Notes under the pieces: model-generated
The model's database searches: none
Seen by the model: the letters and a program-made list of their open reading frames with translations, nothing else
What the model was told of the DNA's origin: nothing
Source of the DNA: Rhizophagus prolifer
Taxonomy: Eukaryota; Glomeromycota; Glomeromycetes; Glomerales; Glomeraceae
DNA length: 64,000 nt
Direction of reading: 5' to 3'
Assembly (NCBI GenBank): GCA_019425655.1
Contig: NQWY01024828.1
Location: forward strand, 78,439 to 142,438
Program-made: the position numbers and the translations under genes
Shown: positions 37,094 through 44,593 of the stretch, in pieces
Layout of the letters: each line of letters starts with the position of its first letter
Position numbering within the stretch: the stretch's first letter is position 1

Positions 37094-37894
37094 TTACCAC
37101 GCTTTCACCGCTCCACCTTTGAAGGTTTGTTGCGCCGCAGATTCTACTTCCGGAGATTGGTATGCTTGTACAAATTTTTTCACTTTTTCATCATTCTTAT
37201 TATCTTCTCTTGCCACTATTAGATTGGCATAAGGCGAATCTTTATCTTCTTTGAATAATCCTTCTTTTTCAGGGTCAAGACCAGCTTGAGCCGCAAAATT
37301 ATTATTGATAATTGCCAAAGCTACTTCTTTGTCTTCCAAAACCCTTGGAATCTGAGGTGCTTCCAACTCTAGAATTTTCAGGTTTTTCGGATTAGCGATA
37401 ATGTCAGTTACTTTAGGCAACAATCCAACGTCATCTTTCAACTTCAAAATACCTTGCTTTTGTAATAACAATAATGAACGTCCGCCATTGGTCGGGTCAT
37501 TAGGAATCACAATAGTTTGTCCGGGTTGCAATTCGGAAACTGATTTTATTTTTTTTGAATAAGCTACAATCGGGTAAACAAATGTTTTTCCCACAACTGC
37601 TAATTTATAACCACGTTGTCTGGATTGCTCTTCAAGATAAGGTAAATGCTGAAAAGCGTTCACATCAACATCACCTTGGTTCAGAGCTTCATTCGGAACG
37701 ACATAGTCATTAAAGGTAACCAATTCCACATCCAAGCCGTATTTTTCTTTCGCTACTTTTTTAGCAGCTTCGGCAATGTTTTGTTCTGGCCCGGTTGCGA
37801 TTCCCACTTTCAGAACATTCGGATTCGATTCTTTTTTGCTGCAGGCTGATAATGTAATAATAGCTAATGCTAAAGTCAATATTTTCGTCTTCAT
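37094..37894 (-). CDS. metQ: Methionine ABC transporter substrate-binding lipoprotein
   Basis: A 266-residue NlpA/MetQ-type lipoprotein that delivers methionine to MetNI. The signal ends ITLSAC (Cys18). The mature part has KVGIATGPEQNIAEAAKKVAKEKYG, EALNQGDVDVNAFQHLPYLE, VVGKTFVYPIVAYSKK and IPNDPTNGGRSLLLLQ, all typical. Last gene of metNIQ, 10 bp after metI. The operon leader carries a putative Met/Cys-rich attenuator. Confidence 0.94.
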   Translation of the reverse strand: MKTKILTLALAIITLSACSKKESNPNVLKVGIATGPEQNIAEAAKKVAKEKYGLDVELVTFNDYVVPNEALNQGDVDVNAFQHLPYLEEQSRQRGYKLAVVGKTFVYPIVAYSKKIKSVSELQPGQTIVIPNDPTNGGRSLLLLQKQGILKLKDDVGLLPKVTDIIANPKNLKILELEAPQIPRVLEDKEVALAIINNNFAAQAGLDPEKEGLFKEDKDSPYANLIVAREDNKNDEKVKKFVQAYQSPEVESAAQQTFKGGAVKAW

Positions 37895-37904
37895 TTTTTA
37901 AATT

Positions 37905-38558
37905 TTATCTATGATTGAATTTTTTTGAAAGAAAGTCTCCGGAAAGCTGAATAATGAAAACCAGTACGATTAATAATATTAGAACAGAATTCATTACTGC
38001 AAAATCATATCCGATATAACCGTATTGATAACCAACTTGTCCCAATCCGCCGGCACCAACTGCGCCGCCCATTGCAGAATATCCAACTAGTGTAATTAAT
38101 GTAATACTCACATTATTAATTAACGACGGCAAAGCTTCTGGTAAAAGGACTTTTCGGATAATTTGAAGTGGTTTTGCGCCCATTGCTCTCGCTGCTTCTA
38201 TCAATCCTGAAGGAATCTCCAACAAGCTGTTTTCTACCAATCTTGCAATAAATGGAGCAGAACCTACACTCAACGGAACTAGTGCTGCGGAAACGCCAAT
38301 CGATGTTCCTACAATGGTTCTTGTGAAAGGTATCATCCAGACAATGAGAATGATAAAAGGAATTGAACGGAAAATATTGACTATAATAGATACGATTTGG
38401 TGTGATATCTTATTTTCCAATAATTGGCCTTTTCTTGTGAGGAAAAGAAAAATTCCCGTCGGCAATCCTAAAACAAATCCGAAAAATCCTGAAACCAAGG
38501 TCATTATAATTGTCTCAATCGTCCCTTGAAATAACAAATTGATGATACTATCCGACAT
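37905..38558 (-). CDS. metI: Methionine ABC transporter permease
   Basis: A 217-residue integral membrane permease with about five spans. The EAA loop is EAARAMGAKPLQIIRKVLLPEALP; SVGSAPFIARLVENSLLEIPSGLI precedes it. It starts inside the last bases of metN (11-bp overlap) and is followed by metQ, giving the standard metNIQ order. Pairs with MetN in the inner membrane. Confidence 0.95.
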   Translation of the reverse strand: MSDSIINLLFQGTIETIIMTLVSGFFGFVLGLPTGIFLFLTRKGQLLENKISHQIVSIIVNIFRSIPFIILIVWMIPFTRTIVGTSIGVSAALVPLSVGSAPFIARLVENSLLEIPSGLIEAARAMGAKPLQIIRKVLLPEALPSLINNVSITLITLVGYSAMGGAVGAGGLGQVGYQYGYIGYDFAVMNSVLILLIVLVFIIQLSGDFLSKKFNHR

Positions 38559-39576
38559 AACCTAAAATTTCTGAGTTTACATATTCATTTTCTAAATAAA
38601 CCAAAGCTTCATTGGTATTTTTTCCCTGCAATTCCAGAATCAAAATGCCGAAGTTCAGGTGACCGACATACTCCAGTTGCGCACTGATAATCTTAGCTTT
38701 AACATTAAATTTCTCATACAGATTAATGATAACTGAACTCTGAGTTTCATTTCCGCTTATCAGAATTTTGACCAAAGGATTGTTATTCTCGCTGTCAATA
38801 TTGCTGATAGAGTTCTGATAAATCGAAGGCAATTCTACATTCAAAGAAGCTTGTATAAAACCTTTCGTGATTTCTTTTTCCGGATGAATGAAAATCTGTT
38901 CTACTTTTCCTTGTTCCGCTAATTCGCCATTATCAATTACGGCCACTTTATCGCAAATACTTTTAATCACTTCCATCTCGTGTGTGATAAGAAGAATCGT
39001 GAGATTCAATTTTTGATTAATGGATTTCAGGAGTTGCAGGATAGATTTTGTGGTTGCAGGGTCAAGGGCACTTGTCGCTTCGTCACACAACAAGACTTTT
39101 GGGTCGTTTGCCAAAGCTCTCGCAATCGCAACTCTTTGTTTTTGTCCGCCGGAAAGATTCGCCGGATAATCTTTTGCCTTTTCTTTCAGTCCGACCAATT
39201 CCAAAAGTGAATCCACTTTCTCATTGATTTCCGACTTCGATTTTCCTTCCAATTCCAACGGAAATGCCACATTATCAAAAACCGTCCGAGATGACAATAG
39301 ATTAAAATGCTGGAAAATCATTGCAATTTTTCTTCTTTCCAAAGTCAATTGAGCTTCGGACAATTTTGTCAATTCTACATTATTGACAATCACTTTTCCT
39401 TCGTTGGGTTTTTCCAGAAGGTTCACGCAGCGAATCAACGTACTTTTTCCCGCACCAGAAGTTCCAATCACACCAAATATTTCCCCCTTTTCAACAGTCA
39501 GGGAAACATTGGATAAAGCTTGGATGATTCTATTTTTGATTATAAAACGTTTGGAAACGTTCAGCAGTTCAATCAT
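38548..39576 (-). CDS. metN: Methionine ABC transporter ATP-binding protein
   Basis: A 342-residue ABC ATPase. Walker A GTSGAGKSTLIRC, signature LSGGQKQRVAIARALA, Walker B VLLCDEATSALDP and the switch His in LLITHEME are all present. The C-terminal NIL domain (about 265-342, with ISAQLEYVGHLNFGILILEL) is the site where methionine inhibits transport in this family. First gene of metNIQ; the ATG at 39576 follows a strong terminator by about 15 nt, consistent with attenuation. Confidence 0.95.
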   Translation of the reverse strand: MIELLNVSKRFIIKNRIIQALSNVSLTVEKGEIFGVIGTSGAGKSTLIRCVNLLEKPNEGKVIVNNVELTKLSEAQLTLERRKIAMIFQHFNLLSSRTVFDNVAFPLELEGKSKSEINEKVDSLLELVGLKEKAKDYPANLSGGQKQRVAIARALANDPKVLLCDEATSALDPATTKSILQLLKSINQKLNLTILLITHEMEVIKSICDKVAVIDNGELAEQGKVEQIFIHPEKEITKGFIQASLNVELPSIYQNSISNIDSENNNPLVKILISGNETQSSVIINLYEKFNVKAKIISAQLEYVGHLNFGILILELQGKNTNEALVYLENEYVNSEILGYVG

Positions 39577-39590
39577 TTTTATTCATTAGT

Positions 39591-39630
39591 TAAAATAAAA
39601 AACCTTTCACATAGAAGTATGAAAGGTTTT
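39591..39630 (-). terminator. Attenuator terminator in the metNIQ leader
   Basis: AAAACCTTTCA (39599-39609) and TGAAAGGTTTT (39620-39630) form a perfect 11-bp stem; on the minus strand it is followed by TTTTATTTTA, about 15 nt before the metN ATG. Bases in its loop and 5' arm are complementary to the end of the leader ORF (TATGAAG with TTTCATA allowing one G-U, and AGAAGTA with TACTTCT), so an alternative structure is possible. Confidence 0.75.
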
Positions 39631-39649
39631 CAAAATAAACACACTATTA

Positions 39650-39709
39650 TTACTTCTTCATATATATTCGAAAAGTTAAATCGTAGCAACAAAACATTTT
39701 TTCTGACAT
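39650..39709 (-). CDS. Putative methionine/cysteine leader peptide
   Basis: A 19-residue ORF, MSEKMFCCYDLTFRIYMKK, starting ATG at 39709 and ending TAA at 39652-39650, followed by another TAA in frame. Met occurs at positions 1, 5 and 17 and Cys at 7 and 8, unusual for a peptide this short and fitting control by sulfur amino acids. It begins about 20 nt after the predicted start site. ACACTATTAT across its start codon is complementary to ATAATAGTGT after its stop codon, so the untranslated leader could fold on itself. A peptide function beyond translation is not expected. Confidence 0.65.
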   Translation of the reverse strand: MSEKMFCCYDLTFRIYMKK

Positions 39710-39734
39710 AATAGTGTTTTAAAAAAAGCCTTTG

Positions 39735-39765
39735 CAAAACTAAAAATTCAATTCATACCAAACAA
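39735..39765 (-). promoter_or_regulatory. Promoter of the metNIQ leader transcript
   Basis: Read on the minus strand: TTG at 39765-39763, a 20-nt spacer, and TAGTTTTG at 39742-39735. The start site would be near 39728, giving a leader of about 150 nt. Confidence 0.68.
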
Positions 39766-39829
39766 GTATAATTTGGATTAAATGATAAATGTCAGTTTTT
39801 TGTAATAATCGTTTGGGCGACTTAATCCG

Positions 39830-40060
39830 CCTGTAGTTTATCCTGAGCTTGTCGAAGGGCTCCCAAACCTAACGAAGTGGTTCGACGAATTCAATCTTTT
39901 CACTCCACTGCGTTGCGTAAAAAGGATTTCCGCTCAAGTCGGGTCGCGACAATTCGACTTCAAATTTTAGCATAACATTTACAGTGAAGTTTGTCATTCC
40001 GTAGGAATCTAAATATAACACGGTTTTTGTTGTTGACTCCTACGGAATGACAAAAGTGTG
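39830..40060. repeat. Repeat-rich intergenic block with 17-bp palindrome
   Basis: This 566-bp gap between metN and the SpmAB-like gene holds no ORF of note beyond the met leader. TTTGTCATTCCGTAGGA (39990-40006) and TCCTACGGAATGACAAA (40038-40054) are perfectly complementary over 17 bp. To the left lie GAGCTTGTCGAAGGGCTCCC and GGTTCGACGAATTC, words common in flavobacterial intergenic repeats. Looks like one or more non-coding repeat elements; a regulatory role is unknown. Confidence 0.6.
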
Positions 40061-40142
40061 TTTATGGACTGCAAACAGTTTTAAAAACCAACTTCTAAAA
40101 TCTCATATCTTTTCTTACATTTACTAAAAATTAATTTTCCGA

Positions 40143-41543
40143 ATGGTTCTAAGCAGGATTTGGTCCGCCTTTATTATTATAGCAATTGCGGTTGCATCAA
40201 TTAAATATTTCAGTTCAGAGAATTACAGCCAGATTTTTAATGATATGGTTGTAGGAAAAGGTGGCGACACGATTCAGATTTCGCAAAAACCTTTAGCTCA
40301 GATTTCTCCGGAAATTCAGAAATCATTATTAACCAATCCTGATTTTGAAGACAGTCACATTCATTACAAGATGGATTCTCTTCAAAATGTCAAAACTTAC
40401 AGAGTTGCCGAAACCGACGGCGTTATCGGAACCAGCGAAACAGCGGTTAATATCTGTCTAAAGTTGATTGGAATTATGGCTTTATTTATGGGATTTATGA
40501 GCATTGCCGAAAAAGCGGGCGGAATCAATTTCCTCAGCAGATTAATTCAGCCATTTTTCTCAAAATTATTTCCTGAAATTCCGAAAAATCACCCATCTTT
40601 CGGTCATATGATGCTGAATTTCAGCGCGAATCTTCTCGGTCTGGACAACGCCGCAACACCTTTCGGACTCAAAGCAATGGAAAGTCTCCAGACTTTGAAT
40701 CCCGATAAAGACAAAGCCAGCAACGCCCAAATTATGTTTCTCTGTCTGCACGCCAGCGGATTGACGTTGATCCCGGTTTCTATCATTGCGATTCGTTCAT
40801 CCATGGGTTCGGAAACACCGACTGATATTTTCCTGCCTTGTATGATTGCAACCTTTTGTGCAACAATGGCCGCAATGATAATTGTTTCTATCAGACAAAA
40901 AATCAATCTTTTCCAACCGATTGTTTTAGCTTATGTTGGCGGGATTTCTGCAATTATTGCTTTGTTGGTAATTTACTTGGTTCAATTGAATAAAGAAGAA
41001 TTAGATTCTTTCAGTAAAGTGATGAGCAACGGGATTATCCTTTTGATTTTCTTTGCGATAGTTCTTGGTGCAGTATATAAAAAAATCAACATTTTCGATG
41101 CATTTATCGATGGTGCGAAAGAAGGTTTTACGGTCTGTGTGAAGATTATCCCATATTTGGTTGGAATGTTAATCGCGATTTCATTGCTAAGAACGAGTGG
41201 CGTTTTTGATGTGATTATTGACGGAATGAAATGGGTTGCCAGCGCATCACATCTCGATACAAGATTCGTTGACGGATTACCGACCGCTTTGATAAAACCA
41301 TTATCCGGTTCCGGAGCGCGCGGCATGATGGTGGATACGATGAAAACTTTTGGAGCTGACAGTTTTCCGGGAAAATTATCTGCGATTCTTCAAGGAAGTT
41401 CTGATACGACATTTTATGTTATTGCCGTTTATTTTGGTTCTGTTGGAATTAAAAATACAAGATACACCGTTGGCTCGATGCTTTTGGCAGATTTGGTTGG
41501 TGTGATTACTGCGATTGTTTTGGCGTATTTGTTTTTTGGGTAG
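40143..41543 (+). CDS. Spore maturation protein A/B fusion-type membrane protein
   Basis: A 466-residue integral membrane protein with two nucleoside-recognition (Gate) domains: the SpmA-like half includes ICLKLIGIMALFMGFMSIAEKAG and MLNFSANLLGLDNAATPFGL; the SpmB-like half includes VCVKIIPYLVGMLIAISLLR and GSGARGMMVDTMKTFG, then SDTTFYVIAVYFGSVGI. In Bacillus, SpmA and SpmB act in spore core dehydration. In non-sporeforming Bacteroidota the fusion is common and its transported substrate is unknown. Confidence 0.87.
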   Translation: MVLSRIWSAFIIIAIAVASIKYFSSENYSQIFNDMVVGKGGDTIQISQKPLAQISPEIQKSLLTNPDFEDSHIHYKMDSLQNVKTYRVAETDGVIGTSETAVNICLKLIGIMALFMGFMSIAEKAGGINFLSRLIQPFFSKLFPEIPKNHPSFGHMMLNFSANLLGLDNAATPFGLKAMESLQTLNPDKDKASNAQIMFLCLHASGLTLIPVSIIAIRSSMGSETPTDIFLPCMIATFCATMAAMIIVSIRQKINLFQPIVLAYVGGISAIIALLVIYLVQLNKEELDSFSKVMSNGIILLIFFAIVLGAVYKKINIFDAFIDGAKEGFTVCVKIIPYLVGMLIAISLLRTSGVFDVIIDGMKWVASASHLDTRFVDGLPTALIKPLSGSGARGMMVDTMKTFGADSFPGKLSAILQGSSDTTFYVIAVYFGSVGIKNTRYTVGSMLLADLVGVITAIVLAYLFFG

Positions 41544-41547
41544 TTGA

Positions 41548-42042
41548 GATGCAGGTTGCAAGTTTCGGGTTGCAGGTTCTGAAATTCGCTTACTAGATGT
41601 TGGTCAGAAGGAATGATTTTTTTATTTTTAAATAAGAATAAAAAAAACCAAATGAGTTATCTTAAATTAGATATTTACACGATATCGTTCGAACTTTTCA
41701 TCGCTGTACATCAGTTGACATTTAAACTTCCAAAACACGAACTTTATGAATTGGGAAGCCAGATAAGACGCTCTGCAGATTCTGTCAATTCGAATATTGT
41801 TGAAGGTTATGGAAGAAGAATTTACAAAGCGGACTATCTTAGGTTTCTGACAATGTCTCACGGAAGTTGTGATGAAACTACAAATCACCTTAGAAAAGTA
41901 ATAAAGTTATACCCCGATATTGCGTCTGAATTTCAGGAAATTCTAAATAAATACTTGCTGCTGGGAGGAAAAATTTATAATTATGTAGAATATGTCAAGA
42001 ATAATTGGCGTACCTAAAAACCTGCAACACGCACCTTGCACC
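41548..42042. repeat. Repeat-flanked cassette around the four-helix-bundle gene
   Basis: Left flank 41548-41579 has GATGCAGGTTGCAAG and GGGTTGCAGGTT; right flank 42019-42042 has AACCTGCAACACGCACC. GTTGCAGGTT on the left is a perfect inverted copy of AACCTGCAAC on the right. The enclosed DNA is a single gene inserted between two unrelated genes, so it may be a mobile or amplifiable cassette. Confidence 0.5.
41652..42017 (+). CDS. Four-helix-bundle protein (23S rRNA intervening-sequence family)
   Basis: A 121-residue protein of the S23/four-helix-bundle family. The family signature is LGSQIRRSADSVNSNIVEGYGR, followed by DYLRFLTMSHGSCDETTNHL. The ATG at 41652 (MSYLKLDIYT) is used; the longer frame adds a Lys/Asn-rich lead. 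Homologues are found in 23S rRNA intervening sequences and scattered in flavobacterial genomes. They form pentamers, and related domains occur in retroelement accessory proteins (bAvd), but no reverse transcriptase is present here. Its function is unknown. Confidence 0.82.
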   Translation: MSYLKLDIYTISFELFIAVHQLTFKLPKHELYELGSQIRRSADSVNSNIVEGYGRRIYKADYLRFLTMSHGSCDETTNHLRKVIKLYPDIASEFQEILNKYLLLGGKIYNYVEYVKNNWRT

Positions 42043-42050
42043 TAAAAACT

Positions 42051-42443
42051 ATGATTCAAGATAAAGATTTTACTTTAAGATTAATTCGACAATTAACACA
42101 AGCCTTAGAAAAACTGCTTCTTGGAAAACCTGAAGAAAGTCTGATGCAAAAAGAATTAGATTTCGATTCTTTGATGAAAGATATTTTTAAAATTAATTTC
42201 AAAGAATTAGCTTCGAAATCAAAAGAAGATATTATCGAAATTGTAAAAGGAAGAGAATCCAAAGACTACGCAGATTATTATGAGATGCTGGGCAATATTT
42301 TTATGTTTCACTATCGATTAGAAGGAACAAAAGATTTTGCAGACAAAGCCAAAACATTCTATGAATTATATCTGCAAACCAGCGGGATTTTCGCTTTGCC
42401 AATTATCAATAGAATCAACGAGTTGAATTCAATATTAAAATAA
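42051..42443 (+). CDS. Conserved hypothetical protein, DUF6483-like
   Basis: A 130-residue, mostly helical, soluble protein starting MIQDKDFTLRLIRQLTQALEKLL at the ATG at 42051. The opening resembles the DUF6483 family, in which a MIQxDxxMRxI-type start is followed by a helical TPR-like repeat. The end (YADYYEMLGNIFMFHYRLEGTKDFADKAKTFYELYLQ) is compatible with one TPR unit. No catalytic motif is seen. It is probably separated from the SpmAB-like gene by insertion of the four-helix-bundle cassette. Confidence 0.6.
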   Translation: MIQDKDFTLRLIRQLTQALEKLLLGKPEESLMQKELDFDSLMKDIFKINFKELASKSKEDIIEIVKGRESKDYADYYEMLGNIFMFHYRLEGTKDFADKAKTFYELYLQTSGIFALPIINRINELNSILK

Positions 42444-42524
42444 ATTAATTTTGACCATTTTAGTAGGATTAAATAAAAAAATTATTCTTTTATTTGTATT
42501 TTTGCGCGTTATCGAGTAAGCATT

Positions 42525-43286
42525 ATGATTTTTAAAACTAAAAAAGACACAAAATATACCTATGTAGAAGCAGGCGAGGGTCATCCAATGGTGCTTTTGC
42601 ACGGGTTGATGGGGGGCTTGAGCAACTTCGATAAAATGATTAATTTTTTTTCGGACAAAGGTTATCAGGTCTTTGTTCCGCAATTGCCTATTTATGATTT
42701 GCCAATTCTGAATACCAATTTAACATCAATTTCAAAGTTTGTAGCTAAATTCATTAAGGATGTTATCGGGAAACCTGTGACAATTGTCGGGAATTCTATG
42801 GGTGGTCATATAGGGCTGATTCTAACAACAACTCGCCCGGAACTAGTGAGAAACCTTGTTTTGACAGGGAGTTCTGGTTTGTATGAAAGGACTTTTGGAG
42901 ACAGCTTTCCAAGAAAAAGCGACAAAGATTATATCAAAAAGAAAACCCAGGATGTTTTTTATGATCCGATTGTTGCAACTGACGAATTGGTAGATGAGGT
43001 TTTTGCAGTTGTAAATGACAGAATGAAAGGCATCAAAACCGTAATGTTGGCGAGAAGCGCCATCAAACATAATATGCTGAATGATCTTCCGAAAATTACT
43101 TGTCCAACCTGCATCATCTGGGGAAAACAGGATAATGTAACGCCGCCGGAAGTAGCCGAAGATATGCACAAGTTCATCCCGAATTCTGAGCTGCACTGGA
43201 TCGACAAATGCGGACACGCAGCAATGATGGAAAAGCCGGATGAGTTCAATGAGATTCTATATGCATGGCTGCAAAAAGTGATGTAG
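42525..43286 (+). CDS. Alpha/beta hydrolase
   Basis: A 253-residue alpha/beta-hydrolase. The oxyanion region is VLLHGLMGG, the nucleophile Ser is in VGNSMGGH, the acid is in IWGKQDNVTPPE and the His in DKCGHAAMMEKPDEF. There is no signal peptide, so it is cytoplasmic. Substrate unknown; relatives include esterases and dienelactone-type hydrolases. TATTTTTG at 42497-42504 could be the -7 box, but no TTG is suitably placed. A long perfect hairpin follows. Confidence 0.83.
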   Translation: MIFKTKKDTKYTYVEAGEGHPMVLLHGLMGGLSNFDKMINFFSDKGYQVFVPQLPIYDLPILNTNLTSISKFVAKFIKDVIGKPVTIVGNSMGGHIGLILTTTRPELVRNLVLTGSSGLYERTFGDSFPRKSDKDYIKKKTQDVFYDPIVATDELVDEVFAVVNDRMKGIKTVMLARSAIKHNMLNDLPKITCPTCIIWGKQDNVTPPEVAEDMHKFIPNSELHWIDKCGHAAMMEKPDEFNEILYAWLQKVM

Positions 43287-43311
43287 TCAAAAATCAATAA
43301 AAACTTTTCAG

Positions 43312-43368
43312 ACCATTAAGAATTTGAATTTTTTAATTTTAAATAAATTTGATTCTTAATGGTTTTTA
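43312..43368 (+). terminator. Terminator upstream of engB
   Basis: ACCATTAAGAAT (43312-43323) is a perfect complement of ATTCTTAATGGT (43352-43363), followed by TTTTT; the loop is AT-rich and partly self-complementary. It lies 12 nt before the engB ATG. Confidence 0.65.
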
Positions 43369-43380
43369 AATTATAAAAAT

Positions 43381-44004
43381 ATGCAGATCAAAACCGCAGA
43401 ATTTGTAAAAAGCAGCCAAAAATGGCAGGAATGCCCGGAACCAAAAATCCCGGAATACGCATTTATCGGACGTTCCAATGTTGGAAAGTCTTCTCTTATC
43501 AATGCGATGATGAATCACAAAGATCTTGCTAAAACTTCGCAGACGCCGGGAAAAACACAGCTCATCAATCATTTTTTAGTGAATGAAAGCTGGTACCTTA
43601 CGGATTTGCCGGGTTATGGTTACGCCAAAGTTTCCAAAAGTCTGAGGAAGGATTTTGAAAAATTGATTACAAATTATATCCTGAACAGAAAAAACCTGGT
43701 TAATCTTTTTGTTTTGGTAGATATCCGTCATAATCCACAGAAAATAGATCTGGAATTCATGCAATGGTGCGGAGAAAGTGGTGTTCCATTTTCCATTGTT
43801 TTTACAAAAGCGGATAAACTGAAACCTGGTGCTGCTGAAAAGAATGTAGAGGTTTATAAAAATGAATTGCTGCAGTCCTGGGAAGAACTACCGGATTTGT
43901 ATATCACTTCTGCAGAGAAAAAGGAAGGCGGTGACCTGATCCTGAATTATATCCAGAAAACCAATGACTTTTTGGAAAAAAACAAAGTGAAATTTGATGA
44001 ATGA
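43381..44004 (+). CDS. engB: Ribosome biogenesis GTPase YihA/YsxC
   Basis: A 207-residue TRAFAC GTPase needed for 50S subunit assembly. The G1 motif is [11 protein letters not shown]2 includes [16 protein letters not shown]3 is DLPGYGYA, and G4 is TKADK. Its length is typical. The GNAT acetyltransferase gene overlaps its 3' end by 8 bp. Confidence 0.95.
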   Translation: MQIKTAEFVKSSQKWQECPEPKIPEYAFIGRSNVGKSSLINAMMNHKDLAKTSQTPGKTQLINHFLVNESWYLTDLPGYGYAKVSKSLRKDFEKLITNYILNRKNLVNLFVLVDIRHNPQKIDLEFMQWCGESGVPFSIVFTKADKLKPGAAEKNVEVYKNELLQSWEELPDLYITSAEKKEGGDLILNYIQKTNDFLEKNKVKFDE

Positions 44005-44446
44005 TATTTTTTGGAAAATCAAGACTTTTCCGGAGTTTACAGTTGATGAGCTTTATGCGGTGATCAAAGCCAGAGTTGATGTATTTGTTGTTGAGCAAGA
44101 TTGCCCATATCCCGATTTGGATGGGTATGATCAAAAAGCGATTCATCTTTGGGCAGAAAAAAAAGGTGAAGTTTTAGCTTATTGCAGAATCTTCGACAAA
44201 GGAATCAAATATCAGGAAACATCAATTGGAAGAGTCATAACAACGGAGAAAGGAAGAGGAACAGGCTTGGGAAAGCAATTGATACAGTATGCTGTAGAAA
44301 TTATTGAGAACCGTTTGGGAACATCGGAAATCAGGATCTCTGCGCAGGATTATTTGCTAAGATTTTATTCAGGCTTTGGATTTTTGGATACAGGGAAAAA
44401 ATATTTGGAAGATAATATTCCTCATACTGAGATGTTTAGAAAATAA
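43997..44446 (+). CDS. GNAT-family N-acetyltransferase, ElaA-like
   Basis: A 149-residue acetyltransferase. The acetyl-CoA-binding motif is [55 protein letters not shown] and [24 protein letters not shown] are hallmarks of the ElaA type. The start is the ATG at 43997, overlapping engB; a TTG directly before it is the first codon of the longer frame. Substrate unknown. Confidence 0.88.
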   Translation: MNDIFWKIKTFPEFTVDELYAVIKARVDVFVVEQDCPYPDLDGYDQKAIHLWAEKKGEVLAYCRIFDKGIKYQETSIGRVITTEKGRGTGLGKQLIQYAVEIIENRLGTSEIRISAQDYLLRFYSGFGFLDTGKKYLEDNIPHTEMFRK

Positions 44447-44477
44447 AAATAGCCCGGAGATATACTCAGGGCTATTT
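44447..44477. terminator. Terminator after the GNAT gene
   Basis: AAATAGCCC (44447-44455) and GGGCTATTT (44469-44477) form a 9-bp stem after the GNAT stop codon, between convergent genes. Confidence 0.7.
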
Positions 44478-44557
44478 CTGAAAAATGAATGTATTCTTGA
44501 TTTGTGTTCTTACGGTTATTAATCCTCGGCAAAAGTAGATACATAAAATCACATTTA

Positions 44558-44576
44558 TTTACGGGAAAACCGTAAA
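44558..44576. repeat. Short palindrome TTTACGG/CCGTAAA
   Basis: TTTACGG (44558-44564), a 5-base loop and CCGTAAA (44570-44576) form a hairpin; an extra half-site TTACGGTT lies at 44510-44517. It could be a protein-binding site or a weak terminator of the response-regulator gene on the minus strand. Confidence 0.4.
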
Positions 44577-44593
44577 ATTCAAAAAATATTATT

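Noticed and set aside
39577-39765. A SAM riboswitch upstream of metN
   Set aside because: No SAM-I core words (GAGGGA, GCAACC) or SAM-II pseudoknot pattern was found; GATTTAAC alone is not enough.
39880-39900. A tRNA-like GGTTCGACGAATTC segment
   Set aside because: It resembles a T-loop but there is no acceptor stem or anticodon arm around it; it belongs to the repeat-rich block.
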